A stretch of 64,000 bases of DNA from the NCBI RefSeq assembly GCF_042433915.1, contig NZ_JBHLUN010000008.1, forward strand, positions 124,001-188,000, in the 5' to 3' direction. This document shows, piece by piece, positions 11,310 through 18,412 of the stretch; position 1 is the stretch's first letter; the number at the start of each line of letters is the position of its first letter. The position numbers and the translations under genes were made by a program. The DNA is from Roseomonas elaeocarpi (GTDB lineage Bacteria; Pseudomonadota; Alphaproteobacteria; Acetobacterales; Acetobacteraceae). The notes beneath the pieces were generated by a model that was not told the DNA's origin, did no database searches, and worked only from the letters and a program-made list of their open reading frames with translations.

Positions 11310-11337
11310 TCCGGGACGCGGTTCGCCGCGCCCCGGA
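11310..11337 (+). terminator. GC-rich hairpin after acnA
   Basis: Two 12-base arms, TCCGGGACGCGG and CCGCGCCCCGGA, pair with one mismatch around a TTCG tetraloop. There is no T-run after the stem, so it may stabilise the acnA mRNA end rather than terminate transcription. The rest of the 150-base gap before the lipid kinase gene holds nothing I recognise. Confidence 0.45.
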
Positions 11338-11444
11338 GGGCCCTCCCCGCCCAGCGCCCGACGTCCGGGCGGGCGCGGGCCCGGTTCCGGCAACTGGCCG
11401 GACCGACGACGCGTTGCCGACCCGGCTTCTTCCGGGACACCAGC

Positions 11445-12344
11445 ATGCAGCGCGCGGTACTCGTCATGAACAACAAGGCCGGAACGCTGCAGCGGCAGCC
11501 CGACCTGCGCGGCCGCATCGAAGAGATCCTGCGGCGCGACTTCGACCTCCAGGTCATCGGGGATGAGGACGGTGCCGAGATGGGCACGCGACTCGACCGC
11601 GCCGTGGCCTCGGACGCACCGGTCATCATCGTGGGCGGCGGCGACGGCACCGTGCACGGCGCCGCCCGCCGCATCGCCGGCACCGACCGCATCCTGGCGG
11701 TGGTGCCGCTCGGCACGCTGAACCTCCTCGCCCGCGACCTGGGCATGCCGCTCGATCCGGCCGAGGCCGCCGCGGCGCTGCGCACCGCCCAGACGCAGAA
11801 CATCGACCTGGGCGAGGTGAACGGCGTGGTGTTCACCTGCCAGGCGGTGCTGGGCCTGCCCAACCGCTTCGCCCGCTTCCGTCAGGCCAATCGTCGGAAG
11901 TCGGGCTTCGTCGCGCGGCTGAAGCCGATCCTGGGCACGCTGCGCGGCATGGCGCGGCCGCCGATGCGGCTGCAGATCTCGATGCCGGGCAGCCCCATGC
12001 GCGAGGTCCGCGCCGCGGCGCTGTCGGTGGTGAACAACCCCTACGAGGAAGCGGTCGGCAGCCTGTTCCGCCGGCCGCAGCTCGACCTGGGATACCTCGC
12101 TGTTTACCGCCCCCGGCGCTTCGGGGTGCTTTGGGGAGTTTTCATGATCCTGGCGATGGTGTTCGGCTCCTGGCGGCGGGCGGACGAGGTGGAACACTTC
12201 CGCACCGAAACCCTCACGGTGAATGCCCGGCGGCCGCACATGCGGGTGGCCGTGGATGGGGAACTCCAGGTGCTCGACCTCCCTCTGCGCTTCAGCGTGC
12301 GGCCCGGGGCGCTGCGGGTCCTGCGGCCGGAGAACCCGGCATGA
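11445..12344 (+). CDS. Diacylglycerol-kinase-family lipid kinase
   Basis: The protein belongs to the DagK/YegS catalytic family that phosphorylates lipids such as diacylglycerol or sphingoid bases. The nucleotide-binding motif GGGDGTVHGAA and the following PLGTLNLLARDLGMP are intact. The C-terminal beta-sandwich ends in MRVAVDGELQ, typical of the family. Length (299 aa) is normal. The substrate cannot be told from sequence. It overlaps the next gene by four bases (ATGA), so it is co-translated with the metallophosphoesterase; the two may act on the same lipid pathway, but that is inference. Confidence 0.9.
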   Translation: MQRAVLVMNNKAGTLQRQPDLRGRIEEILRRDFDLQVIGDEDGAEMGTRLDRAVASDAPVIIVGGGDGTVHGAARRIAGTDRILAVVPLGTLNLLARDLGMPLDPAEAAAALRTAQTQNIDLGEVNGVVFTCQAVLGLPNRFARFRQANRRKSGFVARLKPILGTLRGMARPPMRLQISMPGSPMREVRAAALSVVNNPYEEAVGSLFRRPQLDLGYLAVYRPRRFGVLWGVFMILAMVFGSWRRADEVEHFRTETLTVNARRPHMRVAVDGELQVLDLPLRFSVRPGALRVLRPENPA

Positions 12345-13117
12345 GGCGCATCGACCAGATTTCCGACCTCCATTTCGGCCGCACCGATGACGTGGTGGTG
12401 GCCAGCCTGGTGGACCGGCTGAACGAAGACCCCGCCGACCTCATTGCGGTGACGGGCGACCTGACGATGCGGGCGAGGCGACGGGAATACGCGGCCGCCA
12501 TGGAGTTCCTTCGCGCCCTCAAGGCTCCGTGGATCGCGATCCCGGGCAACCACGACATCACCGCCTACTGGCCCTGGGAGCGGTTCCTCGACCCCTACGG
12601 CCGCTTCCGCCACTTCGTGTCGCCGGAAATCGAGCCCGGCTGGATCGACGACGAGGTCGCGGTGCTGAGCCTGAACACCGTCAGCCGGGGCGGACTGCGC
12701 CGCAACTGGTCGGACGGCTCCGTTCATCGCGCCGGGCTGATCCGGCTGCTGCGCAAGCTGCGGACCGTGCCGCCTGACAGGACGCGAATCGTCCTGGCGC
12801 ACCACCCCTTCCTGGCGCCGCCGACTCTGCCCACGGCCACACTTGCGCGTCATTCCGGGCGTGCATTGAGGCTTCTTGCGCGCGCAAACGTGACAGCAAT
12901 CCTTACAGGACACCTGCATCGAACGTATACTTCGCCTTACACGATTTTGAATTCTTCTAAATTTCTACCTTTGGTTGTTTCTTGCGGCTCGTCTACTTCG
13001 ACGAGGTTGCGAGAAGAAAATAACAGTTACAACCGCCTGTACGTAGAGCAGCGCAGCATTTTTTTAGAAAACTGTCGCTGGAGCGGCAGGTGCTGGATTA
13101 CTGAGCGTGGGTTCTAA
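12341..13117 (+). CDS. Calcineurin-like metallophosphoesterase
   Basis: The dinuclear-metal phosphoesterase motifs are all present: ISDLHFG, VTGDLTMR, PGNHD, LAHHPF and TGHLHRTY. The protein has 258 residues. The ATG overlaps the lipid-kinase stop codon (ATGA), which decides the start over the longer open frame. The last 70 or so codons are strikingly AT-rich compared with the first 180, yet the protein there still follows the family pattern (LVVSCGSSTSTRL, NSYNRLYV). The change is therefore in base composition rather than a frameshift. This end of the gene lies inside the AT-rich island before the RTX-Hint gene. Confidence 0.9.
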   Translation: MRRIDQISDLHFGRTDDVVVASLVDRLNEDPADLIAVTGDLTMRARRREYAAAMEFLRALKAPWIAIPGNHDITAYWPWERFLDPYGRFRHFVSPEIEPGWIDDEVAVLSLNTVSRGGLRRNWSDGSVHRAGLIRLLRKLRTVPPDRTRIVLAHHPFLAPPTLPTATLARHSGRALRLLARANVTAILTGHLHRTYTSPYTILNSSKFLPLVVSCGSSTSTRLREENNSYNRLYVEQRSIFLENCRWSGRCWITERGF

Positions 13118-13235
13118 GCACGGGCGATAATTCTCATCCCCTGTGCGAAACATGTCTCTGGCGTCTCATTTCCTGGCCACCCGCTCCATTTTGATCCTCG
13201 TCGCACTGCGCCGGGGCAACAGAGCGGGAAGGCGA
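12890..13235 (+). promoter_or_regulatory. AT-rich island before the RTX-Hint gene
   Basis: This stretch is plainly richer in A and T than anything for 10 kb either side, with runs such as TTTTGAATTCTTCTAAATTT. It covers the last codons of the metallophosphoesterase and the 122-base gap before the secreted RTX-Hint gene. A promoter and possibly a silencer-type binding region for the downstream gene is the simplest reading. No defined -35/-10 pair could be assigned. Confidence 0.4.
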
Positions 13236-13239
13236 AACA

Positions 13240-14253
13240 ATGGCGATCAGCTTCGATCCGGGCACTCTCTACGTCGGCACCTCGGGCGGTGACCTGAAGG
13301 AAGGCACCGACCGCGACGACGCGCTGCTCGGCCTGGCCGGCAACGACGTCCTGTTCGGCAAGGGCGGTGACGACGTCATCGACGGCGGTTCGGGCAACGA
13401 TACCCTGTACGGCGGCACGGGCAACAACCTGCTGTACGGCGGCGCCGGCGACGACGTGATCTACGCCGACGCGAACAGCAACAACATCATCGTTGGCGGC
13501 GAGGGTTACGACACCGCCGTGTTCCAGGGCTCGGCCAGCGACTACACGGTCAACGGCATCGGCGACAACAGCTACACCGTCGTCAACAACACCACCCACT
13601 ACTCGAGCTTCCTGCAGGAAATCGAGGCGATCAGCTTCCAGTCCACGACGCCGCTGCCCTGCTACGTCACGGGCACGATGATCGAGACGCGCCGCGGCGC
13701 CGTCGCGGTCGAGAACCTGCGCGCCGGCGACGAGGTCCGCGTGGTGTCCGGCCGCCAGGGTGAGTGGGCGCCGGTGAGCTGGATCGGCTTCCGTCAGGTC
13801 GACCTGCTCCGTCACCCCCGCGCCGAGGCGGTGCAGCCGGTTCGCGTCCTGGCCGGTGCGCTGGGCAACAACCTGCCGGTGCGTGACCTGGTGATGTCGC
13901 CCGACCACTGCCTGCTGATCGATGGCCTGCTGATCCCCGTGCAGCACCTGGTGAACGGCCAGACCATCGTGCAGGAGCGCGCCCGCGCCGCCGTGACCTA
14001 CTGGCACGTCGAGCTGCCGCAGCACGACGCCATCCTGGCCGAGGGCGTTGCCGCCGAGAGCTACCTCGACACCGGCAACCGCGCGTCCTTCGCCAACGGC
14101 GGCGCCGCGATGACCATGTACGCCGACTTCGCCCAGGACGACGGCCGCGCCACGGCCGAGCGTCTGGTGCCCCGCCTGACCGCGGCTGACATGCCCCGCG
14201 TCGCGGCGATCCGCGCCAGCCTCGTCCCGGCGGCGGTGGCCCTGGCGGCCTGA
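13240..14253 (+). CDS. Secreted RTX-repeat protein with C-terminal Hint domain
   Basis: The first 80 residues hold RTX-type calcium-binding nonapeptides: GGDDVIDGG, SGNDTLYGG, TGNNLLYGG and AGDDVIYAD. From Cys141 (PCYVTGTMIETRRG) a Hint_2-type domain follows, with the conserved block SPDHCLLIDG and VPVQHLVNG-like LIPVQHLVNG. Hint domains perform autocleavage starting from the first Cys. No N-terminal signal peptide is visible, consistent with type I secretion, though no type I exporter is encoded nearby. The ATG is preceded by GGGAAGG at eight bases. The gene stands alone between an AT-rich island and a strong terminator, which suggests independent regulation. Its function is unknown; 337 aa is short for the class. 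Confidence 0.85.
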   Translation: MAISFDPGTLYVGTSGGDLKEGTDRDDALLGLAGNDVLFGKGGDDVIDGGSGNDTLYGGTGNNLLYGGAGDDVIYADANSNNIIVGGEGYDTAVFQGSASDYTVNGIGDNSYTVVNNTTHYSSFLQEIEAISFQSTTPLPCYVTGTMIETRRGAVAVENLRAGDEVRVVSGRQGEWAPVSWIGFRQVDLLRHPRAEAVQPVRVLAGALGNNLPVRDLVMSPDHCLLIDGLLIPVQHLVNGQTIVQERARAAVTYWHVELPQHDAILAEGVAAESYLDTGNRASFANGGAAMTMYADFAQDDGRATAERLVPRLTAADMPRVAAIRASLVPAAVALAA

Positions 14254-14291
14254 GGAAACACACCGGCGCGGGATCACCCGCGCCGGCAAGG

Positions 14292-14329
14292 AAAAGGGGC
14301 GGCTTCCTTGCGGGAGCCGCCCCTTTTTT
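14292..14329 (+). terminator. Rho-independent terminator
   Basis: A perfect 13-base stem (AAAAGGGGCGGCT with AGCCGCCCCTTTT) and a ten-base loop are followed by further T residues, 38 bases after the RTX-Hint stop. The A-run on the other side lets it serve the convergent cycloisomerase gene as well. Confidence 0.92.
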
Positions 14330-14407
14330 CATCCGGTGGCCCATGCCCCGGCAATGATCCCGGTGCGGCAGGGGCGCACCCCTACCCGCCGGCGCAACCC
14401 GCTCCCG

Positions 14408-15544
14408 TCAGCCGGCCTCGGCCAGGATCCGCGCCCCGGCGCGCACCGAGGCCTCGCTCACCCGGATGCCCAGGCCTGGCCCATCCGGCACCACCACCGC
14501 GCCGTCGCGGTTGGTGACGCGCTCTTCCAGCACATCCTCGGTCAGCACGTGGTGGGGCATGTAGAACTCGCAGCCCAGCGAGATCCCCGGCGTCGCCGCG
14601 ATCATCTGCGTGCCCGCCGCCAGGGCGATGCCGCCCTCCCACAAGGTCCCGCCGTAGCCCGGCAGCCCGGCCGTGTCGGCGATCGCCATCATCGCTTGCG
14701 CCCGCAGCATCCCGCCGCACTTCATCAACTTGACCGAGATCGCGTCCGCCGCCTGTCGGCGCACGACCTCCAGCAGGTCGGTGGCGTCGAAGCAGCTCTC
14801 ATCCGCCAGGATCGGCGTATCGAGCGCCGCGGCGAAGCCCGCCATGGCGTCGAGGTGGCGCCGCGGCACCGGCTGCTCGATGAAGGTCGGGCGAAAGCGG
14901 TCCACGTCGCGCAGCACCGTCATGGCGCCGAAGGGCTCCAGCGCCTGGTTGTAGTCGAGGCGCAGGTCCACCGTGTCGCCGAAGGCATCGCGGATGGCCT
15001 CCAGGTGCGCCATGTCCTCGCGGTGCGGCTTCACGCCGGTCTTGACCTTGAACAGCCGGTTGCCGGCCGGAACCATGGCGTGCATCCGCGCGAGGTCGGC
15101 CGCGAAGTCCGGATCGGCGATCGAGAAGCTCAGCGGGATGGTGTCGCGCACCCGCCCGCCCAGCAGCTCCGCCACCGAGAGTCCGGAATGCCGGCCGAGC
15201 AGGTCGAAGAAGGCCATCTCGGCGCCGGCCTTGGCGTCGGTGTGGCCGACCACGGTGCGGTCCATCCGCGCCAGCAGGTCCCGCACGCGGTTGATCGGCT
15301 GCCCCAGGATCACCGGGCGCAGGTACACGTCCAACGCGGCGAAGGCGCCCTCGGCGGTGTCGGTGAAGACTTCCCAGGCCGCGGCCTCGCCCCAGCCCAC
15401 CAGCCCGCCCGTGGCGGTCAGGCGGATCAGCACGCGCTTGACCGTGCCCTTCACGGCGCCGACGCCCTGGGCGCGCGCCATGCGGATCGGGCTTTCCACC
15501 AGGAAGAGCTGCATGCGCTCGACCGTCGGGACGGTGCTGGTCAT
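14408..15544 (-). CDS. Mandelate racemase/muconate cycloisomerase-family enzyme
   Basis: This is an enolase-superfamily member of the muconate-lactonizing subgroup. It has the catalytic KxK motif in FKVKTGV, metal ligands in LRLDYNQ, IEQPVP and LADESCF, and the second catalytic lysine in ISVKLMKCGG. An N-terminal capping domain (residues 1-130) precedes the barrel. Substrate could be cis,cis-muconate or another acid; the family cannot be split by eye. It is the last gene of a likely operon with a polar amino-acid ABC transporter, so it may act on the imported compound. Length (378 aa) is normal. Confidence 0.88.
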   Translation of the reverse strand: MTSTVPTVERMQLFLVESPIRMARAQGVGAVKGTVKRVLIRLTATGGLVGWGEAAAWEVFTDTAEGAFAALDVYLRPVILGQPINRVRDLLARMDRTVVGHTDAKAGAEMAFFDLLGRHSGLSVAELLGGRVRDTIPLSFSIADPDFAADLARMHAMVPAGNRLFKVKTGVKPHREDMAHLEAIRDAFGDTVDLRLDYNQALEPFGAMTVLRDVDRFRPTFIEQPVPRRHLDAMAGFAAALDTPILADESCFDATDLLEVVRRQAADAISVKLMKCGGMLRAQAMMAIADTAGLPGYGGTLWEGGIALAAGTQMIAATPGISLGCEFYMPHHVLTEDVLEERVTNRDGAVVVPDGPGLGIRVSEASVRAGARILAEAG

Positions 15545-15662
15545 CTCGTGTGAACTCCTCGTTGTGCCGGCCGCGGCGCCGGCAGGGGCATGGCCCCCTG
15601 CCCGCCAGGTTGGCGACCCGCGCGCCCCGTGGGCGACGCCGCCCTGCGGCGGCCGTTCCGCG

Positions 15663-16478
15663 TTAAACCGCCTGGCGGTGGAAGTGCGACAGGAAGCTGC
15701 GCGTCGCGGCTTGCTGCGGGGCGTCGATCACCTGGGCGGGCGGGCCCTCCTCGACCACCACGCCGTCGCGCATGAACACCACGCGGTCGGCCACGTCGCG
15801 GGCAAAGGCGATCTCATGCGTCACGATCACCATGGTCATGCCCTCCGCCGCGAGTTGCTGGATCACCGCCAGAACCTCGCCCACCAGCTCGGGGTCCAGC
15901 GCCGAGGTCGCCTCGTCGAACAGCATCACCTCCGGCCGCATGGCCAGGGCGCGGGCGATGGCGACCCGCTGCTTCTGCCCGCCCGACAGGCGCGACGGGT
16001 ACTCGGCCGCGCGATCCTCGAGACCCACGCGGCGCAGCAGGTCGCGCGCCAGCGCCTCGGCCTCGGCGCGCGGGGTGCGGCGGACGGTGCGCGGCCCCTC
16101 CATGACGTTTTCCAGCGCCGTCATGTGCGGAAACAGGTTGAACTGCTGGAACACCATGCCGGTATTGGCCCGGAACCGCGCCAGCGAGCGCCGGTCCGGC
16201 AGGCGCTGCCCCGCGCCGAAGTCGAAGCCGTCGCCGCCCACCCGCACGCGACCGCCATCGGGCACCACCAGCAGGTTCAGGCAGCGAAGCAGCGTGGACT
16301 TGCCCGAGCCGGAAGGGCCCAGCAGCACCACGACCTGGCCCGCGTCGACGCGGAAGTTGATGTCGCGCAGCACGGCGTGGTCGCCGAAGCTCTTGCGCAG
16401 CGCTGCGACCTCGATCTTGGGCTGCCCGGGCGGGGCCGCGCGCGGCGTGGCGGGGGGCACCGTGGAACCGCTCATCAC
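15663..16478 (-). CDS. Polar amino-acid ABC transporter ATP-binding protein
   Basis: GlnQ/HisP-type ATPase. Walker A is GPSGSGKSTLLRCLN, the signature LSGGQKQRVAIARAL, Walker B MLFDEATSALDPE, followed by the switch His in IVTHEIAFA. Length 271 aa. It overlaps the permease gene by four bases, so expression is coupled. The gap of about 120 bases to the cycloisomerase gene contains a short GCAGGGG/CCCCTGC hairpin but no clear promoter. Confidence 0.94.
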   Translation of the reverse strand: MMSGSTVPPATPRAAPPGQPKIEVAALRKSFGDHAVLRDINFRVDAGQVVVLLGPSGSGKSTLLRCLNLLVVPDGGRVRVGGDGFDFGAGQRLPDRRSLARFRANTGMVFQQFNLFPHMTALENVMEGPRTVRRTPRAEAEALARDLLRRVGLEDRAAEYPSRLSGGQKQRVAIARALAMRPEVMLFDEATSALDPELVGEVLAVIQQLAAEGMTMVIVTHEIAFARDVADRVVFMRDGVVVEEGPPAQVIDAPQQAATRSFLSHFHRQAV

Positions 16479-17140
16479 GCGTCGCTCCGCCGCAGCCGCG
16501 CCTCGATCCGCCCGACCAGCAGCGTCAGCGGAAACAGCACGGCGAAGTAGATCACCGCCACCAGCGAGTAGACCTCCAGCGGCCGGTAGGTGTCGTGCGC
16601 CACCGCCTGCCCCTGGTAGAGCAGGTCCGGCACCGCCAGCACGGACACCAACGAGGTGTTCTTGAACTGGATGATCGACTGGTTCATCAGCGCCGGCACC
16701 ATGCGGCGCACCGCCTGCGGCAGGATGATGCGGCGCATCGCCTGCCCCGGCATCATGCCCAGCGCTTCGGCCGCCTCGCGTTGCCCGGCCTCAATCGAGA
16801 CGATGCCGCCGCGGATGATCTCGGAATAAAAGGAGCCGCCGTAGAGCGTCAGCGCCAGGGCCGCGGCGGTGGTGGCCGACATCTCCACGCCCAGCAGGAT
16901 CGGCAGCGCGTAGTAGAACCACACCAGCTGCACCAGCACCGGCGTGCAGCGGAACACCTCGACATAGGCCTGCGCCACCCAGCGCACGACGCGCCAGCGC
17001 GACAGGCGCATCAGCCCGGCGAGCAGCCCGACCACGAGGCCCGCCACCACGATCGCCACGGTGAACAGCACCGTGACGCCGAGGCCCTGGAGAAACAGCC
17101 AGCGGTAGCCCCAGATGAAGTAGAAGTCCCACTCGTACAC
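16475..17140 (-). CDS. Polar amino-acid ABC transporter permease
   Basis: Inner-membrane permease of the HisM/GlnP family, 221 aa, with about five membrane segments. The cytoplasmic EAA loop is SIEAGQREAAEALGM followed by RIILPQAVRRMVP. Only one permease gene is present, so it probably works as a homodimer. It sits 32 bases after the binding-protein gene and overlaps the ATPase gene. Confidence 0.94.
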   Translation of the reverse strand: MYEWDFYFIWGYRWLFLQGLGVTVLFTVAIVVAGLVVGLLAGLMRLSRWRVVRWVAQAYVEVFRCTPVLVQLVWFYYALPILLGVEMSATTAAALALTLYGGSFYSEIIRGGIVSIEAGQREAAEALGMMPGQAMRRIILPQAVRRMVPALMNQSIIQFKNTSLVSVLAVPDLLYQGQAVAHDTYRPLEVYSLVAVIYFAVLFPLTLLVGRIEARLRRSDA

Positions 17141-17172
17141 GCGCGCACCGTCCCCGCTGGCTTAGTCCGTGG

Positions 17173-18057
17173 TCAGAGCGTCAGGCCGGACGGGAAGTCG
17201 GACTCCTCGACGCCCACCAGCTTCATGTTGTTGACGATCGCCTGCCGCACCACGCCGAGCCCGCGGTTGTAGTCGATCCAGACGTTGACGAAGTCGCGCC
17301 ACGTCTTGTCGGCCTCGCGCCGGAAGCCGGCGTTGGAGGTCGTCACGAAGGTAGGCTTGGGCGTCACCACGGTGCCGAGGTTGGGCACCTTCTTCATCAC
17401 GGTCAGCGCCAGGATGATCACCAGGCACTGCGCGTCGGCGCGGCCGGAGCGCAGCGCCATGGTCGCCTCGTCGGCCGAGTTGAAGCGCAGGATCTGCGCG
17501 TTGGGGCAGAGCCGCGTCACCGCGCCGTCGTGCGAGGAGCCGCTGTCCACCGCGATGCGGATCTCGGGCTTGTTCAGGTCGCTCCAGCTCTCCGCCGCCA
17601 GGCCCTTCTTGGTGATGAAGGAGAAGGCGTTGTTGAACACCGGCACCGAGAAATCCACCGCCAGCGCCCGCTTGGGCGTCGGGTTCAGCCCGAAGAACAC
17701 GTCGAGCTTGTTGCTCTGCAGGTCCAGCACCGCATTGCCCCAGGTGGTCTCGTTGATCTCGAGCTCGGCCTCGACCTCCTGCGCCAGGGCCTTGCTCAGG
17801 TCGATGTAGAAGCCCTTCCATTCCCCGCTGGCGAGGTCCTTGGTGTAGTAGGGCGTGCCGCCCGACACCGCGCCGATGCGCAGCTTGCGGGTACGCTTGA
17901 TGCGGTCGAAGGTCGTCTCGCCACCGGCCGCGGCAGCCGGGGCGGAAGCCGGCGCCTGGGCGGCGGCCGTGCCGATCAGCCCCGTGCTTAGAACACCGGT
18001 TCCCGAGGCCAGCGCGGCGAAGCTGCCGGCCGTGGCCACCATGCGACGTGAGATCAT
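17173..18057 (-). CDS. Polar amino-acid ABC transporter substrate-binding protein
   Basis: A periplasmic binding protein of the bacterial extracellular solute-binding family 3. The mature part starts near TTFDRIKRTRKLRIGAV and shows YYTKD, GFYIDLSKALA and DVFFGLNPTPKRA. The signal sequence begins MISRRMVATAG, a twin-arginine-like n-region, and ends in AAAQA. The ATG at 18057 is chosen because GGAGGAG lies about seven bases upstream; the open frame extends further but without a ribosome binding site. It is the promoter-proximal gene of the transporter/cycloisomerase operon. Ligand unknown. Confidence 0.93.
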   Translation of the reverse strand: MISRRMVATAGSFAALASGTGVLSTGLIGTAAAQAPASAPAAAAGGETTFDRIKRTRKLRIGAVSGGTPYYTKDLASGEWKGFYIDLSKALAQEVEAELEINETTWGNAVLDLQSNKLDVFFGLNPTPKRALAVDFSVPVFNNAFSFITKKGLAAESWSDLNKPEIRIAVDSGSSHDGAVTRLCPNAQILRFNSADEATMALRSGRADAQCLVIILALTVMKKVPNLGTVVTPKPTFVTTSNAGFRREADKTWRDFVNVWIDYNRGLGVVRQAIVNNMKLVGVEESDFPSGLTL

Positions 18058-18412
18058 GCTCGGGCTCCTCCAACCGGCGGGCCGCCGCTCCGGTGGAAGC
18101 AGGGTCCGCGCCTCGTCCGCAGTGGTGCGAACCATATCGCCGCGCATCTCAGGCCGCGCGAACACGGAGCCGTTATCGGCGCTCCGCCGGGACCTCGCCA
18201 ATCCCCGGGCGCCAGAAAACAGGCCCGCCCAGGCCAAATCCGGCGGAAAATCGCCCGATCCCGCGGCATCCTGGCGCTCCATAGGGCGTCTTGGGGGATG
18301 TTCGGCGCGGCGGCCACGGGGCGGGACGCTGGGGCAGGAACCGCACCATCGCGACCCTCGCGCATCGGCACGGTTGCCAAGCGCTCCCGGCAGCGCCACA
18401 CACTCCCCTCGA
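18058..18412. other. Divergent intergenic region, no gene seen
   Basis: This 355-base stretch separates the start of the binding-protein gene from the start of the helicase gene and must hold both promoters. No convincing -35/-10 pair, operator palindrome or small coding region could be picked out. Open frames running through it lack family-like content. Confidence 0.5.

Noticed and set aside
13240..14253. Hint domain as an intein
   Set aside because: There is no C-extein with a recognisable host protein and no homing endonuclease; the RTX repeats upstream fit secreted Hint proteins instead.
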